From: Chaetorhynchus papuensis
Taxonomy: Eukaryota > Chordata > Aves > Passeriformes > Rhipiduridae
DNA length: 64,000 bases
Assembly (NCBI GenBank): GCA_013396525.1
Contig: VWYX01000765.1
Location: forward strand, 312,934-376,933
Direction of reading: 5' to 3'
Shown: positions 43,481-57,031 of the stretch, in pieces
How the letters are laid out: each line of letters opens with the position of its first letter
How positions within the stretch are numbered: position 1 is the stretch's first letter
Position numbers and translations under genes: made by a program
The notes under the pieces: generated by a model
Databases searched by the model: none
Seen by the model: the letters and a program-made list of their open reading frames with translations, nothing else
What the model was told of the DNA's origin: nothing

Positions 43481-46400
43481 TCTCCACATGGTAAGGGTCT
43501 GTTCAGTGCTGCTGTTTGATTTACCCTGCTCGAGCAGAAATACCAGTACAATAAATGGTGGGGAATGTCCTGCTCTGTCTTTGCAGAGCGTCAGTGTCAC
43601 AATGTCCTGTCTGAGGAGCAGATTCCCGCGTCACAAACAATTAGTGAGAATGGTACTGTGACAGGGAGAGCAGGGAGGTGTTTCAGTACATAATTAATTG
43701 CAGAGGAATGGATAGGGAAAGTTTGAGCAGAGCTCTGCCTGCTCTTTTTGGCAGCAGCCTACTGTCCATTTGCTTTGGGTTTGTGTAGATCCTCATCTCG
43801 GGTGAAAAACCACAGGAAAAAGAACATAGTGATAAAGCTGTTTCAGAATTTGTTTCTCAGATATTCCTCATGAGGCACTAGACATGGCAAATATCCCCTT
43901 TAAAACATGGGATAGGTTAAAAAAATCTCAAGGGCTTTGCTTTCACACTCGTACATTTGTGGCCTTTGTTGTAAGTATGTGTGAGCTAAATAGGAGGTAG
44001 AAAATATTGAAGGTTAGTTCTAGGAGAGGTGAACTTTATACACAGCCTGGGTGAGGGCATAGTGGTGACCCTAGTTAATATATTTTACAGCAAGACTAAA
44101 GTGCCTTTTCTCCACCTTTTTTTTTTTTGGCGGTTTTTTATTGTTGGATTTGGTTTTTTTCTCCTTAGAAGGTCTTGTGTTCTTTGCCCTACATACAGGG
44201 TAAAAACACATTTATAACAGCAAAAGCGAGGCCCAAAAGGGTCATTAAGTCATTTTCACAAACCCTGGTTACCTTAAATCTTCAGAAGAGAAGATGCTCA
44301 GGTTTAGAGGCTGGACTGAACTGTTTCAAAATAATCCTTATTAGATCTTATGCTACAAAAAAGCAGGAGTGCTATACAAGATCAGTCTTCAGGCTATTAA
44401 ATATCTGAAAATAATAACTTACTTTGTCAGATACCATCTTATTCAGGAAGTTCAGTACTAATAACACTTCCCTTGTCATATGGTACCACAGTAAGAGCAA
44501 ACTATGGACAGAGCTGATCGAATAAAAATGTAATTAAAAAAAAAATTCTCATGCAGGCATTTATATCGGTTTTTCATGCATCCACTGTTAGAAATAGTAT
44601 TTCTAGTTCTACAGTTTGTTTCAGGAGCTGCCACTATTCTAGTATTTATTGGCTGAATTAGTCTAATGTCTGAGGTGAAAACACTAATAGTGAAATTCTG
44701 TTTTCAATTCCAAGCAAAACCCAGACTTACTCTACAAAACACACAGTTACCCTGGACTGGGGTTCTTAATGACACTTTGTATTATTTTTATACTAGAATT
44801 TACTATCTAGCCCAGAGGTTTAAATGTAGAAGTTAGTTTAAACTGTAAATCTCTTCTGCTGGACACTTTGACCTGTGAATTATCCTGTCTAAAAATACCA
44901 ACTTTGCAATGCGAGTGTAACTCCCAGCCTTTTACGTAGCACAACACACGCTCTCTGAGGGACTTTTTAAGGACCAAGTATATAAACAGCTACTGGCTGA
45001 ATCCAGGCTGTGGTTTTAGTGTGTCATAACCTCTTAATGTGAACCAATTTTAACCCATTGCTTCACAAGATTCAAGTTGTTTTGTCCCTGGCTGAAGCCC
45101 TGGGGCAGCTTTGCAGACCAGGTCTGGCCGTGCCTGTCTGGGGGTCATTTACACTTTAGAAGGTTCCACCATCAGAAGAGTGAATGAACTTGGGTATCAG
45201 CTGAGCCCGCTGTGCTGGTGGCTGTTGTCAGCTCCTCCTGCTGTATCCTCACAGGAATGAGTCATCTGTCTCCCGCTGGGGAGGGTTTGTGCCCGTGTAA
45301 TCAGATTTCCACACTGAACTCATCTCTGGGACACAGCACCAGACTGCAACCAGCCTGGTTCTTCTGCCAGCAGAATTAATGAAGATTTTATCACTGACCT
45401 CAGTGGGAACAAAGTCAGGTCTGCCCTTACCCCGTGTCACAGCTGTCTGCATGGAGAAGTGCTGGAGCTGGCAAGTAGCTGAGCACTGTGGGCCACTGCA
45501 GGGTGAGCCCTCTGGGGTGTCAGCACTCCTGCCACAGCTGCCTGTCAGAGGAAAGTTTCCACGTCTGGTGTGTTAATCTGGCCCCTCTGAGATCAAACAC
45601 AGCACCTTCTATAATAAGCCTGACAACGTCTTAACGGGTCAGATACTTATCAGGGATGCTTGGAGTCACTGCTCTGTTTTGAGCTGTGTTTATCTTGGCC
45701 TCGAGCCCTCACAGGCTCTTCTAAAAACAACTGAGAAATACTGAGATTGCGAGAAAGAGCTGTCAATCTTACTGAAGCTGCTCTTCGTTTTCAGAGGATT
45801 TTTCTAACCTAAGCAGGCCATGTCTTCAGAAACCAATGGAAAGGAGACCTCGTCTGGATGTGCAGGTTAAAACTCTGACCTGCATTAAAAGCCTCAAGAG
45901 ACATTTGGTATTTTCTTGAGTAGGTACAGGTGTGTAGTTATCCAAGTTAGTATGCCCAGGGCTCATGCTGTTAAAATCTTCTGAAAACTGGTACTTTAAT
46001 AAAGCTTTAGCTCCCACAGGCAGGGTAGAAATGTGAATTGATTGAAACACAGAGGTTTTAAAAACAAAAGGCCATTTTCTTCCCTCCTTCTCCCCTTCAC
46101 AAGTTTGTGTGTAAATGTGTCTCTTTCTGTGGCTGTTGGGCTTAGAACAATGCCATGATCTGGGAGCCTTCACTCTGATGTTTTTAACATCCAGAGATGG
46201 TTATCCATCATGTAACTCAGTTACTGGGTGCACAATCTGTACAGATTCCTGACTGTACATCAAACACAGGCCTGTGCTAGAGCAGGTAAATCTTCCTGCA
46301 CAGCTGCACAGAGGGTTCACACACACCTCCCAAAGCAGCAAACACATGGGCTGCTAGTCACAGAAACGCACTCAAATACACGCTTAAAGGTGCAAAAGCA

Positions 46401-49061
46401 GACATATAAATGTGTTTCCAGTGCCCCCAGCCCCAGATTGTGCCTCTGTACGATCACAGGTAGGGCAACCACCCCTGCATTGGCCAACAGGTGTGTGCCT
46501 ATGAGCTCATTACAACATTGGCTTGTTGTTCATGGTGGATAAATACACTATGAATCTGAGTCCCCGTGTCTTTCCCAGTTTATTGACTGCTCAGCAATGT
46601 GTCTGGGCTTGCTTCATGCCTAGAACAGAGAGGAGACAGGCCCGTGGCTGCAATGGTGATCACTGTGGGAGATGCTTCTGAGCAGCTTTTGCAGCAGAGA
46701 ACATCTCCCAGTCACTGATGCAGTGCTGTAATCATACTCAGCACACACCACAGGGCAGGAGTTACTAACAGCAGAACAGAGCAGCCCTCTGCGAGAATGG
46801 GGAGAGCTGTTTACCTCCACCTTATTATGGAAAACGTCACAAGAGCTGCTGAGATGTGGCAGGGAAACACGAATGAACTTCTTGACCCAAAGTAAATATT
46901 TTTTGCAGAAGCAGAAGTTCTTTAGCAGTTCTGTCTGCTGCAGGGTCTGTGATGTTGTAAGTTTGACAAGAAAGAATCTGCTCTTCTGATTCAAGGTCTG
47001 TTCTAAATCTGATTTCAGGAAAGCCAGGATAACAAAGTTTGAGTGATCTGTTCGGTCAGGGCAGTGTTAATGGTAAAACTGGGTGTATTGTGTGCATGTG
47101 GATACTCCGTGCAGAAAGGATTTGTGTGCCAGGCTGGTCCCTTCAGGCAGTGACTGCCACTGGTATTCAGAAGGTTCCTGAGGAAATCCCGTGCCACTGG
47201 AGCTGCAGCAGTGCTGTGTCACTGCATCAGCCCGGGAGCCACCGTGGTGCCCAGAGCAGGGACCTGCAGCGAGCACTGATCCCCCCAGGCACTGCAGGAA
47301 CCTGCTGTGCTCAGAGCCCCTGGCCAGGGCTGCTGCTGGGCAGGGAGGGGAGCACAGCCCTGGCACCCACACTGCCACCCTGCAAGGGGATCACTCCAAT
47401 CTCCTTGCTTATCTTTCAGATGGCTCTGCCAGTATTTAATGAAAAGCCATTTGATACCTGAGGCTTCTGGCTCAGTATCCCATAAGCAATTAGCCTATTA
47501 GTCTTTGAGTCATTAATATTCTCTGCTTTCACTGTGATGATCTCACTTCCTGCAAACAGGAACACTGAGCTGAGAGTGAATTTAAAAACCCAAACATAAA
47601 TACAGCAGGTAAAAAGGTTGTTTTAATGATGTATATTCTTTGATCACTGCTTGGGAAAAAGAAGTTGTTTAGAGTGGTTTGAGAGTTTTTGTAATATGTA
47701 TTTTGCAAAGACTATGATAATGAGTTCCCCTGTAGAAATACAAATTAAACAAGATGTTAAAACAAAGAGATGTGAGAAATAAATAGTGAATTTTCAGGTA
47801 TTGTAGATTCATCTCCAATCAGATTAATGAGGTCTTAATTTTTAGTAATTTTTTTCCCCACTGCTTATCTCTAAGCTTTTCCTCAAGGGCTTTTTGTTAC
47901 TTCATGGGTGATCATGCCTCTTGTAGATCAAAATCAATGACCCTTCAAGTGCTCTTGCAAGTCCTGTGCAAAACCAAAGGGATTCACTGGTTTCTCCCAT
48001 TTAGTCACTTCTAAGGGAAGATTCTCACTGAAGCAAAGACTCTGCAGCTGAGTCCTAAGGAAATTATTGCTCTTTGTCAGAGCTGTGCTGGGCCCATCCT
48101 AATTTCACAGCCCGAGTTACTGCTTAAGAACCATTCTCACGTTTGGCTGAGCCCCTTGAGTGCTGCCTGATAAAATCCTGGGTTGTCATTCCCATCCACC
48201 ACCGTTATCAGCACCTCAGGGGGGGTCACTGTACAGCAGCCTGTCACTGCTCCCAGCAAGAACCCGAAACTCAGGCTGATACAGCTCAAATTGCTGGAAA
48301 AACCATTCAAGTTATATGTTTAAAGTGTTCCTTTTTAATCTTAATAGAATTTGGCATGAATAATTCAGTTTGTATAAAACTCTGCTGCAATCTGCAGTAG
48401 AGATAGCTATAATATTCATCTGACTTTTAATACTAAAAAAAATTTGGAAAAATTATAAGGATGTGAAAGGGGTTAAAATTGTTCAAGTTCTGTGTTGAGC
48501 TGTACAGGCAGCTTGTGTTTTATATAAATATAAAAAAACCCTTGTGTTACATAAAACTTTTCAATAAGGTTTTTTTTTTTCGATTGCTCAAAGCCCAGTG
48601 CTGTATTAGCAGAATTAATGGAAACAAGAACAGGAGAGGAGAATACAATAGGGGAGAGCCAGTGTGTTTAAAAAAGAAAAAAATTTAAAATTCCTCCTTT
48701 TTTGCCTCTGTCAGTTGTGTTTTCAGTGAGAGGGAGGCACAAAAATTCACTCTTCAGCTGCTCCATGCAGCATGTGGGCTGTGCTGGGAGATGCTCCAAA
48801 CCTCGGAGCCTCTCCAGTCTGGAAGTGGTGCATCACCAAAACGAGCTGAGTACTCAGTCTTGTCCAGAAGCTCAGAGTTTCTCCCATGAGCTGCAATACA
48901 AAGAGCTAAAATTGCTTTCTATTTGTAAGTTTCTGTGATAAGCATTCATCCCATGTCAAATGACAGCGTGAGAGTTTAAAAATGAGAGTTTGTCAACAGA
49001 AATCTTCAAACAGGACTTCATTGCGTGCACTATTCTCAGTTTTACGGATTCCAGAGAAAAA
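43481..49061. other. Non-coding stretch with weak exon-like blocks
   Basis: AT-rich single-copy sequence. At 43587-43643 (plus) a strong acceptor (CTCTGTCTTTGCAG) and a GTGAGA donor enclose 57 bases open in two frames (one is RQCHNVLSEEQIPASQTI). At 47419 a good acceptor precedes a short frame that soon stops. A T-rich tract with few G lies at 44118-44160. No further transposon is recognised. Confidence 0.4.
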
Positions 49062-49260
49062 TCTAAAGCCCTCTGGGTGGCCCTGTCCCTCAGGGGTGTC
49101 CCTGCACCCTCAGCTTGGTGTCACCTGCAGGTGTGCTGAGGGTGCCCTCGATGCCTCTGTGTCATTGATGCAGACATTAAATAACACTGGGCCCAGTGAA
49201 GACCCCTGAGGGACACCACTGGTCACTGATGTCCATCAGGACTGAGCCTTTGGCCACTTC
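49062..49260 (-). mobile_element. CR1 fragment, antisense
   Basis: The landmarks CTCAGCTTGGTGTCACCTGC, GTGCTGAGGGTGCCCTCGAT, GTCATTGATGCAGACATTAA, and GACCCCTGAGGGACACCACT appear in order, as in the antisense RT region of avian CR1. Both ends are truncated. Confidence 0.93.
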
Positions 49261-52200
49261 ACTGACAGAAAACAGCTTCAGAGTCCCAGATGGCAGCTTG
49301 CAGGCCTTCCTAATGCATGGAAGTCCCAGGGCTCTTTCTATAAATATCTGGGGCCATATGTTCCCACATCACTGAAACATCAGCAAACTCCTTGCCCTCA
49401 CATCCCTTTGGGAAAGTGGGACAGGAGCAGCAGAGTAAGGACATCAGAAAATCCAAGACAAGATGGTTTGGACAGTAATATCTGTTCTGTGTCTACCCAG
49501 CTCAATATTTGGATCAGTGTTCTTGCTTAATAATGCTTGTTATGGGCTGATTGGTTCTGGGATCGAGTTTAGGAGGACATGAAACAGTATTTAAACCCAG
49601 CTTTGGTGTTGCTGCAGGAGTGCCCAAACTGCTTTCTGTGCTCTCCTTTCCCTCAGAGCACCCTGGGCAACACCTTTAACCCAGAATCTGTTTCTGTCCT
49701 CACTGGGCCAGGGGCTGGGGCTTTCATTCTGTTTTCAGGTAAATTACAGTTGGTATCCCTGGTGTTTTGGGGGAATTGTGACTAATTACGTAGTGAAAGA
49801 TCACGAGATATAATCCCATGAAAATAATTATGAAGGAAGTATAAAGGAGTGCAATGCTGCTGTACAAATCCAAACAGAGTTCACGTTTCAAATCAAATGG
49901 AAATTAAAAGTCTGAGTTATATGTGATAAACCACTGGGTTTATAGCTGAGGGTCAAATCCCTCTCTTACTCCAGTTGTCCTGCACTGGAAAGTAGATCTG
50001 CTTTCTGCCATTGGTTTCAGGAGCTTATTCCTCTGGGGAGGAGTTCAGTGGGTAAGGCACTGAACAGGGAATGATTCCCAGGTGAGTCACAGGCTGCCTG
50101 TGGGAGTTCGGGTGAGTGGCTCTGCCTTGTGTGCTGCCCTTTGTAGGATGAGATAATTGCAGTTCCCCACTGCCCACAAATGCTGAAAGGCTCTCTGTTA
50201 AGGTGAGCACTGGGGTGGCAGGGACAGAAATCCCAGTGCTGAGACAAGGAGTCATTAGCAAGCAAAAGATTGTTTTCCTGGCCTTATCTTTCTGAATCCT
50301 ATTGTTTCACAAATGTGAAGTTTCCTTAGCCCATATTAACAAAACCCTCTCTGTACTCAGATGTTCTGAGCAGTATTGAAGAAGTCATACTACAACTTCA
50401 GACTGCTCCTTATGTTGTTCCTTACCTTTGCCTGATTTGTCTGTCACTAACTCTCTCTGGTGCTACATAAATATTTCCAGCTGGATCAACTGAAAAAAAA
50501 AACCTGAGGGAGCTCGCCTTCAAACTGTAATGGACCTCTCTGCTTTGCCACTGAACCTGGATTCGTGGGTAAAGCATTAATGTAAATGGAAGTAGTCCAA
50601 GTTTCAAAAAAAGAAAAGTATTGGAATGTTTACGTCTCAAGGACAAAGGGTCCCTCAGAAACAGCACTAAAATTTTGCTGGCAGCTGCAGGAAGTTGCTG
50701 TACAGAATAAGCAGGCACAGAAATGGAACTGCCCTGCAGAAATCATCTACTCAGAGCACTGCCCTGTACTATGAACCAACCTTGTCTCTGGTGTCAGCAG
50801 CCCCGAGTTTGTTCTTCTCCAAAGAACTTAATCCTTTTTTCAGTTCTCGTTTTCAGAGAGGCAGCAGGCCTCGGAGTGAGGCTGGGGACAGCAGAGCTCT
50901 GGAATGTCCCTGCAGTGCAGGGTCTGCTCCCAGAGCAGCTGTGACGGAGGCTGTGCCAAGGGCTTTTGCCAGAATTGGCTTCTCAAGCAGTTTGTTCCAT
51001 CAAAAATGTTGAGATGTGGTCCACTGGCTACAGAAGGCATCTGGGAAATGCTGGGCTTGGCTCGTTCTGTGCATCAGAAGGCAGGGGAGTTGTGACTCTG
51101 AAGTTAACTGGTTTCTATTGGCTTTTACTGGATTTGTGAACAAACATCTGAATGCCCTGCATCAGTTACTGTAAAATATAATTATTTGTGCTTGTCTCCT
51201 GCAATATTGCAGGACTTTTATATGCAATTTTCTCGATCTGCTTTGAGATACTTTTGAATACGTAATTATATTATTATTCAGACTTCTGATGAGATAGTGC
51301 AAGCCTCCACAATTCCCCAAACAACAACATTTTATGTCAAATTCAAATGGATAATAATGAAATTGAAATGAAATAATGAAATAATGGGATTCTAGAACTT
51401 TGGGACACATTTCCATGTTGTTACATGATGTAAACTTTCCATCATCACAAGCCAAAGCAAAACCAAATCGGTGAAATTTTGCCTGACATCCTTTGGCAGA
51501 CTGAGAGGTAACTCATTTTCAGATTGATTTGAATATGAAATTGAATTAGTGGAGCTAAAAATATTTCTGCAGTACTGCACTGGTGAAAAGCAATCAACCC
51601 TTTTATGCCAGACAGTCTGAGGAAGAATGGACAGCAACCTCTGAGAAAATGATAACCCATTTTTTACCGTTACCATGGCAATGTAGCTACAAACACTTGT
51701 GTTTGGACTGTACAATCCTCATGAAATACAGCTTGTCAGTTCTTTGTATAAGCCATAAACCCTTTCAACTCCATGGATGCAGAACGGCTCCTAAGAAGGA
51801 GAGAGGAGAAAGGGACTGTTACACATGGGATGTGTGCACACACATATGGGATGTGTGCAGGTCCTCATCAGTCCTCAAAATACCAGGGCAAGGCCCTGAT
51901 GGAGGCCTCATTCTAATTTAAACATCTATTTATTTATGCATTCTTGTGTTTCTTGGGTGATTTTGTTTCGATTTTGTGCCTCTCAACCCCTCTGCCTGCC
52001 TTCCCAAAGTATGTGGATACAGTCCTGCAGCTCCCTCCCCTCACTGCATTACTTGCTGTGCCATGAGGAAAGACAGGGCAGCCTCTAATCCATGTTTAAA
52101 ATAAGATTGTTATTTTAAGCGACCTTTTCCTACCCCTTTTGAATCTTTGCATGCCTGAGGGATTCCCTTTGGAGTCCCAATAAATAAAGCAACAGCAGGC

Positions 52201-55200
52201 TTTACTCTGCACTGGGCAGCCCTGTGTTTCTGTCGCTGCTGAACGGGGGTGAGGGCTGGAGCAGGATCCCGGGAAAAACCAGCAGTGAGTTCAGTTCTTC
52301 CCAAGAACGTCGGGGGCAGAATACAAAGGTGTGGAGTTTAGCATTTCTCCTTTAGCCAAGGAGAAACACAAGAACTGTCATTCCAAAACACGGGCATGGA
52401 GGTGACTTTAAACCATTTGTGGAAGTGAACCAGGCTTGTCAGCTGTCCCTTGAAGGTCGCACACCTGGGAGCTGTTTCCTGGCCCCCTCATTAAAATGGG
52501 CCACGTTCCCCTCCTGCCACGTTTCCCCTTTGTTTTCCAACGTGCAGCACACAGAAAATGTGCCTTTCATAACAAAGCTGTGCACGCAGCAGCATTTCTG
52601 CAAATGTACAAAAAAGGCTGAATTTAATGGGATTGTTCATAAGCCTAAATTAATCACAGGTCTGCAGCATCAAAGCCAATGTTCCTAATCCAAAGGATTT
52701 ACCCAGAGTAGATTTAAGATTGCACAGAGTAGATTTAGGATTGCAGGACAATCTCAGCTCATCTGAGTTTAATGATCTTGGAAATCAGGGTCTCCTGAAT
52801 TACCTTGGAAATGATCTGAAGATAACTCATGTTCAGAAGTACTGGAAGGAAAATGTCACCTGGGTGTTTTCCATAATTGCAATTTCCAGTGTTGCTAAGG
52901 CACAATCTCCTGGAGACTGATTCCCCAGGTCTTTGACTTGCACAATTAGATGACAGTTGCTGACCCGGGATGTGTCTAGCACAGAGCTGTCTACAAATAG
53001 GAGAAACTTAGCAAAGACATTTATAATTCTTTTGCAAACGCATGACAGCTGACCCAGGAACATGGAATTAAGCCGCCTTTCTTGTTAATTGCTGCTCAAT
53101 AATTACAGCAGCTACTTGCCACAGGGATGTTTCTGTATTCTCAGGTTTGTGTATTTTGCTGTATTTCTGTACTTACAGTCCACTCCACTTTTGTTACTGC
53201 CAGTGGCACCAAGGTCCTGAGGCAGCAAGGAAGAACTTGGGGGGCTTCTGGGACAGACTTGTACCATATTTTCCAGGACACCTCTGTGTCACTATCAGCC
53301 TTTCAGGGACTTGTGCTGATTGTACTGATCACTACTACACTGCTGACAGTCCCACTTACTGAGGCTCAGTCTTCACTTTTAGGTGCCTGCAGCCTTTGCT
53401 GCTGGAAAGGGAACGAAGCCCTGCCAGGAAAGGGTCTGCAAGCAGCCCTGAGCGAGAGGTGCTGGGACAGAGAAGCTCTTGGCTCTGAGGAGAAAGCTGC
53501 CCTGCTGAGGGGCGGATGAAGGGGTCTGTAGGCAAACGAGGGACAGTCACCTCCCCATCAAACTGATGTCATTCTGGGCCGTGCTGTGGCCTGTCCCCAC
53601 TGTCCCTGACCTGAGTGCTCTTGTGACAGTAGGGCTGCACACCACACAGCACGGAGCACTGCTTTGCTATTGCAGGGGGAAGAGCTTTCAGAATCTGGGT
53701 TTAGGGAAGTGCCCCTTCCCATTTCCAGTGGAGGGATCCATTCGGGCAGGCTAACACCAGCTCCTTACTCCTCCTGGACGAGGCAGCCCGATGTTCCTGG
53801 TGTGCCAGGGGGGAGGGTGTGAGTAAGGCTGGGCAGGGATGATGTCAGGCTGACTCACGGGGACCAGAGCTTTCCCAGGGAGGGCAGTCTCAGACCCTGA
53901 GCTCCAGCAATTTGTCACTGTTGCCTCCTACCTCTCCCCCTGCCCTTCCAGCAGAAGGTAGCCCTTCCCTTCCCCAGGTGCTCTGCAGTTCTCCTCTAGC
54001 TCAGGACTTTGCTGGGTTACCTTCCTGCCTCCTCTGTGCAAGTAATCTCTGACTGGAGTCGGGAAAGTCAGGTGTGGGAGGGGATGGAGGGCTTTAGATT
54101 ATCTTGATGGAGACTGGAGGGGGGACAGTGATTTATCTTTGAATGTCCTTCCCTCCTACATTTCTGTCGAGCTGGTGATGCAGCTTTCTGTAATGATTCT
54201 GTGGTGACTAATGCCTGAAAGCCACGGAAATTTCTCTGAACTCTTGAATGAGGGGAGATGTGCTCTTCTGTTATCACGAGGGAGGCAGAGGATGCTTTTG
54301 CTTTTGTATCAGAGGTGAGATTTGTATCAGGTTACTGTGTCAGTACAAAAGTTAGAGCAGCCAGGAGAGAAAAGTTTTTAGAGCCTGGTGGTTTTCGATC
54401 TTTTTACCCAAATCAAAGTTATGTGGATGATGTGTTTCACTGTTAAACTGCTCCTGGAACAAAGGAAATCAACTGAAGGACAGCTCTAATATTTTAGATA
54501 TTAGAGGAGCAATATCAGATTAGAAAACTGGAAAAATATCTTGTTTCATTTGAAGCTTTCTTTTTAGTGTTTGTTGCTTAATTTGACATACATATTCAGT
54601 GATAGTTTGGTTAGAATAGCCTTCCCATAACCTAAGAAACTGGCTGTCAGATTGGTCATTGTTCCTGAGTGTTACTCTGACCTCAGCCTTTATCTAAAAC
54701 AGAAACAAGGATCTCAGCCATCAGCTGTTATTCTATCAGTAAAATCTCTTTTCCCAGTTTCATGAAAACACTTAAATTACTGTCTCAGCACTGGGATTTT
54801 TTTCAAGTGTTCTTCCCATTGTGGTGGTGAGCCTTGCATAGCATATGGAAATGTAAAAATAAGTGAAAAATACATTGAGGAGCACTTGACAGACTGGCAC
54901 TTTAAATTTCATAATTAATTAATAGAAGTTTTCCATTCTCTTGCATAAAGAACAGGGAGAAATGACCAGGAATGCACCTCTGTGTGCTGTTGTAACAAAA
55001 TGCAGTTTAAACAGTGCATTGTGACCTGGGTGAGCTTCTCAAGCACAGAGACTACTCCACCTTCCCAGTTCTTTCCATTATTGCCTTTGTGTTTCAAGTT
55101 CTACTGTGGTATTTTCACGTTACTTTTATCTGTATAAAATGGCATTTGCAGAATGTCTAAGGAAGGTGACTCTCCTACAGAGCCAGGTCCTTGCAGCCCA

Positions 55201-56520
55201 AGCCAAAACATTAATTCTTTGGGCAATACAGCACGTAATTAAAAACTTCTCAGGCTGGTTATCCTGCTTTGGGGGAGCAGACATTTGACCTTTGTAGTTC
55301 TCTTTTGCAACGTTTGACATTTATTATTTTGTAGGATTTTTTTAAAGGAAAGTAATTTTTCTTTAAGTATTGTAGCTCCCCTTCCCTTCCTCTTTTCTTT
55401 CCCACTGATGCGCAGTAATATGCAGTTTGTTGACACAATTCCAAGTCATGGTTTTAAAAAAATCCAGACAGATTTATTTAATCCCCATCCCATACATCTA
55501 TCTTTTAGCTGCACTTTCCCAAAGTTTTTATGGCTCTTTTGTTAGTGTGGATTTAGTCCCTGAAGAATCTCATACAGCACAAAATGACTGCAGGCACACA
55601 AAATGAGCTTCAGGAAGACCTTTCACTGCACTCCAGAAGAACCCAGTCATTGGTGGTGGGGCACTGTGTGGGTGTGCACAAAGCATCAGGCAGCGTTTTT
55701 CAAGGACAACAATCTGCACATCCTCAGCTGTACTTTGTGATCTGCAGATTCAGAAAAATAATCTACTATCAAGCAAAACTTCCTGGATTTTATTCACAAA
55801 AGAAGTGAGGGTAGGACTCATCAGGGCGGCATCATCTGGTGGGAGGTGCATTGGGAGGCAATCTGGTGCAAAGCTTTGTGCCTGGAGTCACGAAAATCTC
55901 GGTGTCACTGAGATCACTGCGAAGCTCCACTCAGTGAGTAATGCCAAGGCATTGTGTTTCTGCTGCTTCAGTAACCTAAAATCAGAACCGAGAACCTGAT
56001 GGAAAATTTTACATCACATATGACTGAAGGGCCTTGTTTTCATACAAACCCAAGGAGTTCTGTGATGTGACAGCTGCTCTGTTGGGTGCTTTTGTTCTCC
56101 TGCTCTGTGTTAATTTGGTTGTTCAGGGTTTTGTCACAGGAGCAGTGCAGGGAGCTCAGGAGTTTCTCTTTATGTGGTAGCAGCACCCAAACAGCTCTCC
56201 AAACCTAGAGCTTATTGCTTACTGTAAAAGAGACAAATACATCCTTGAGCCTCTAAAAACACTCCTTTGTTTAGTTCACGTGCTTGTCTGTCTTCTACGT
56301 GGTCTCAAAATAGAAAACTGACTCCTGCTTCCTAAGACTTAAGGTCTATAATTATTCCAACACTTCAATACAAACCAAGAGAGAACTACCCAGCTGTATC
56401 TTACCTTCTCCAGATAAAGAACTAGCTCGTGTCCTTGAATCTCTCTGGAACATATGCTCTGAAGAGTGACTGGGAGCCTGTGGGAGGGTTTTGTACCGTA
56501 ACTCAGGGTTTGGTGTGAAG
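49261..56520. other. Long non-coding stretch
   Basis: Over 7 kb without a recognised repeat or supported gene. Small features: a 21-bp-period direct repeat of ATGGGATGTGTGCA at 51825-51859, and a strong acceptor/donor pair at 50021-50081 whose 61 bases carry stops in all three frames. Frames of 100-130 codons at 53127-53519 and elsewhere have no splice or family support. Confidence 0.45.
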
Positions 56521-57031
56521 TGTCGTGGTTTAACCACACAGCTGCCTGCTCACTGCCCCTTCACCCTCAGTGGGATGGGGAATGGAGCCAGGGAAAAAGT
56601 GGGCTGAGATAGAGACGGATTAATAGGCCAGAAAGTGAAGGGAAAATAATAATAATGGTAAAAGAGTATACAAAATGAGCGATGCGTAACACAATTGCTC
56701 ACCACCAATGCCCAGCCAGTCCCCAGGCAGTGATTCCTGCCCCGTGGCCAACTCCCCCAGTTTATGTGCTGAGCAGGATGTTCTGAGGTCTGGAATATCC
56801 CTGTGGCCAGTTCAGGTCAGCTGTCCTGGCTCTGCTCCCTCCCAGCTCCTTGTGCTCCTGCTCGCTGGCAGAGCACAGGAAACTGAAAAGTCCTTGACCT
56901 GGAGTAAGAACTACTTAGCACAGCTGAAGCATCAGCATGGTACCAACATTGTTCACTTACAGAATCCAAAACACAGCACCAGACCAGCTACTGGGAAGAA
57001 AATGAACTCTGTCCCAGCCCAAGCCAGGACA
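56521..57031 (-). mobile_element. ERVL-type solo LTR, minus orientation
   Basis: It starts TGTCGTGGTTTAACC and ends AAGCCAGGACA. In between it follows the common avian class III LTR read backwards: CAATTGCTCACCACC, ATGCCCAGCCAGTCCC, CTCCCCCAGTTTATGTGCTG, GGAATATCCCTGTGGCCAGT, AGCTGTCCTGGCTCTG, GAAACTGAAAAGTCCTTGAC and CCAGCTACTGGGAAGAAAAT. The sense strand is therefore minus. No internal region is attached. The flanking 5 bases (TGAAG and AAGGG) do not match, so the target duplication has been lost or altered. Confidence 0.92.

Noticed and set aside
50021..50081. 61-base block with strong acceptor and GTGAGT donor on the plus strand
   Set aside because: All three frames carry stops, so it is not coding. 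It could only be part of a non-coding transcript, for which there is no other sign.
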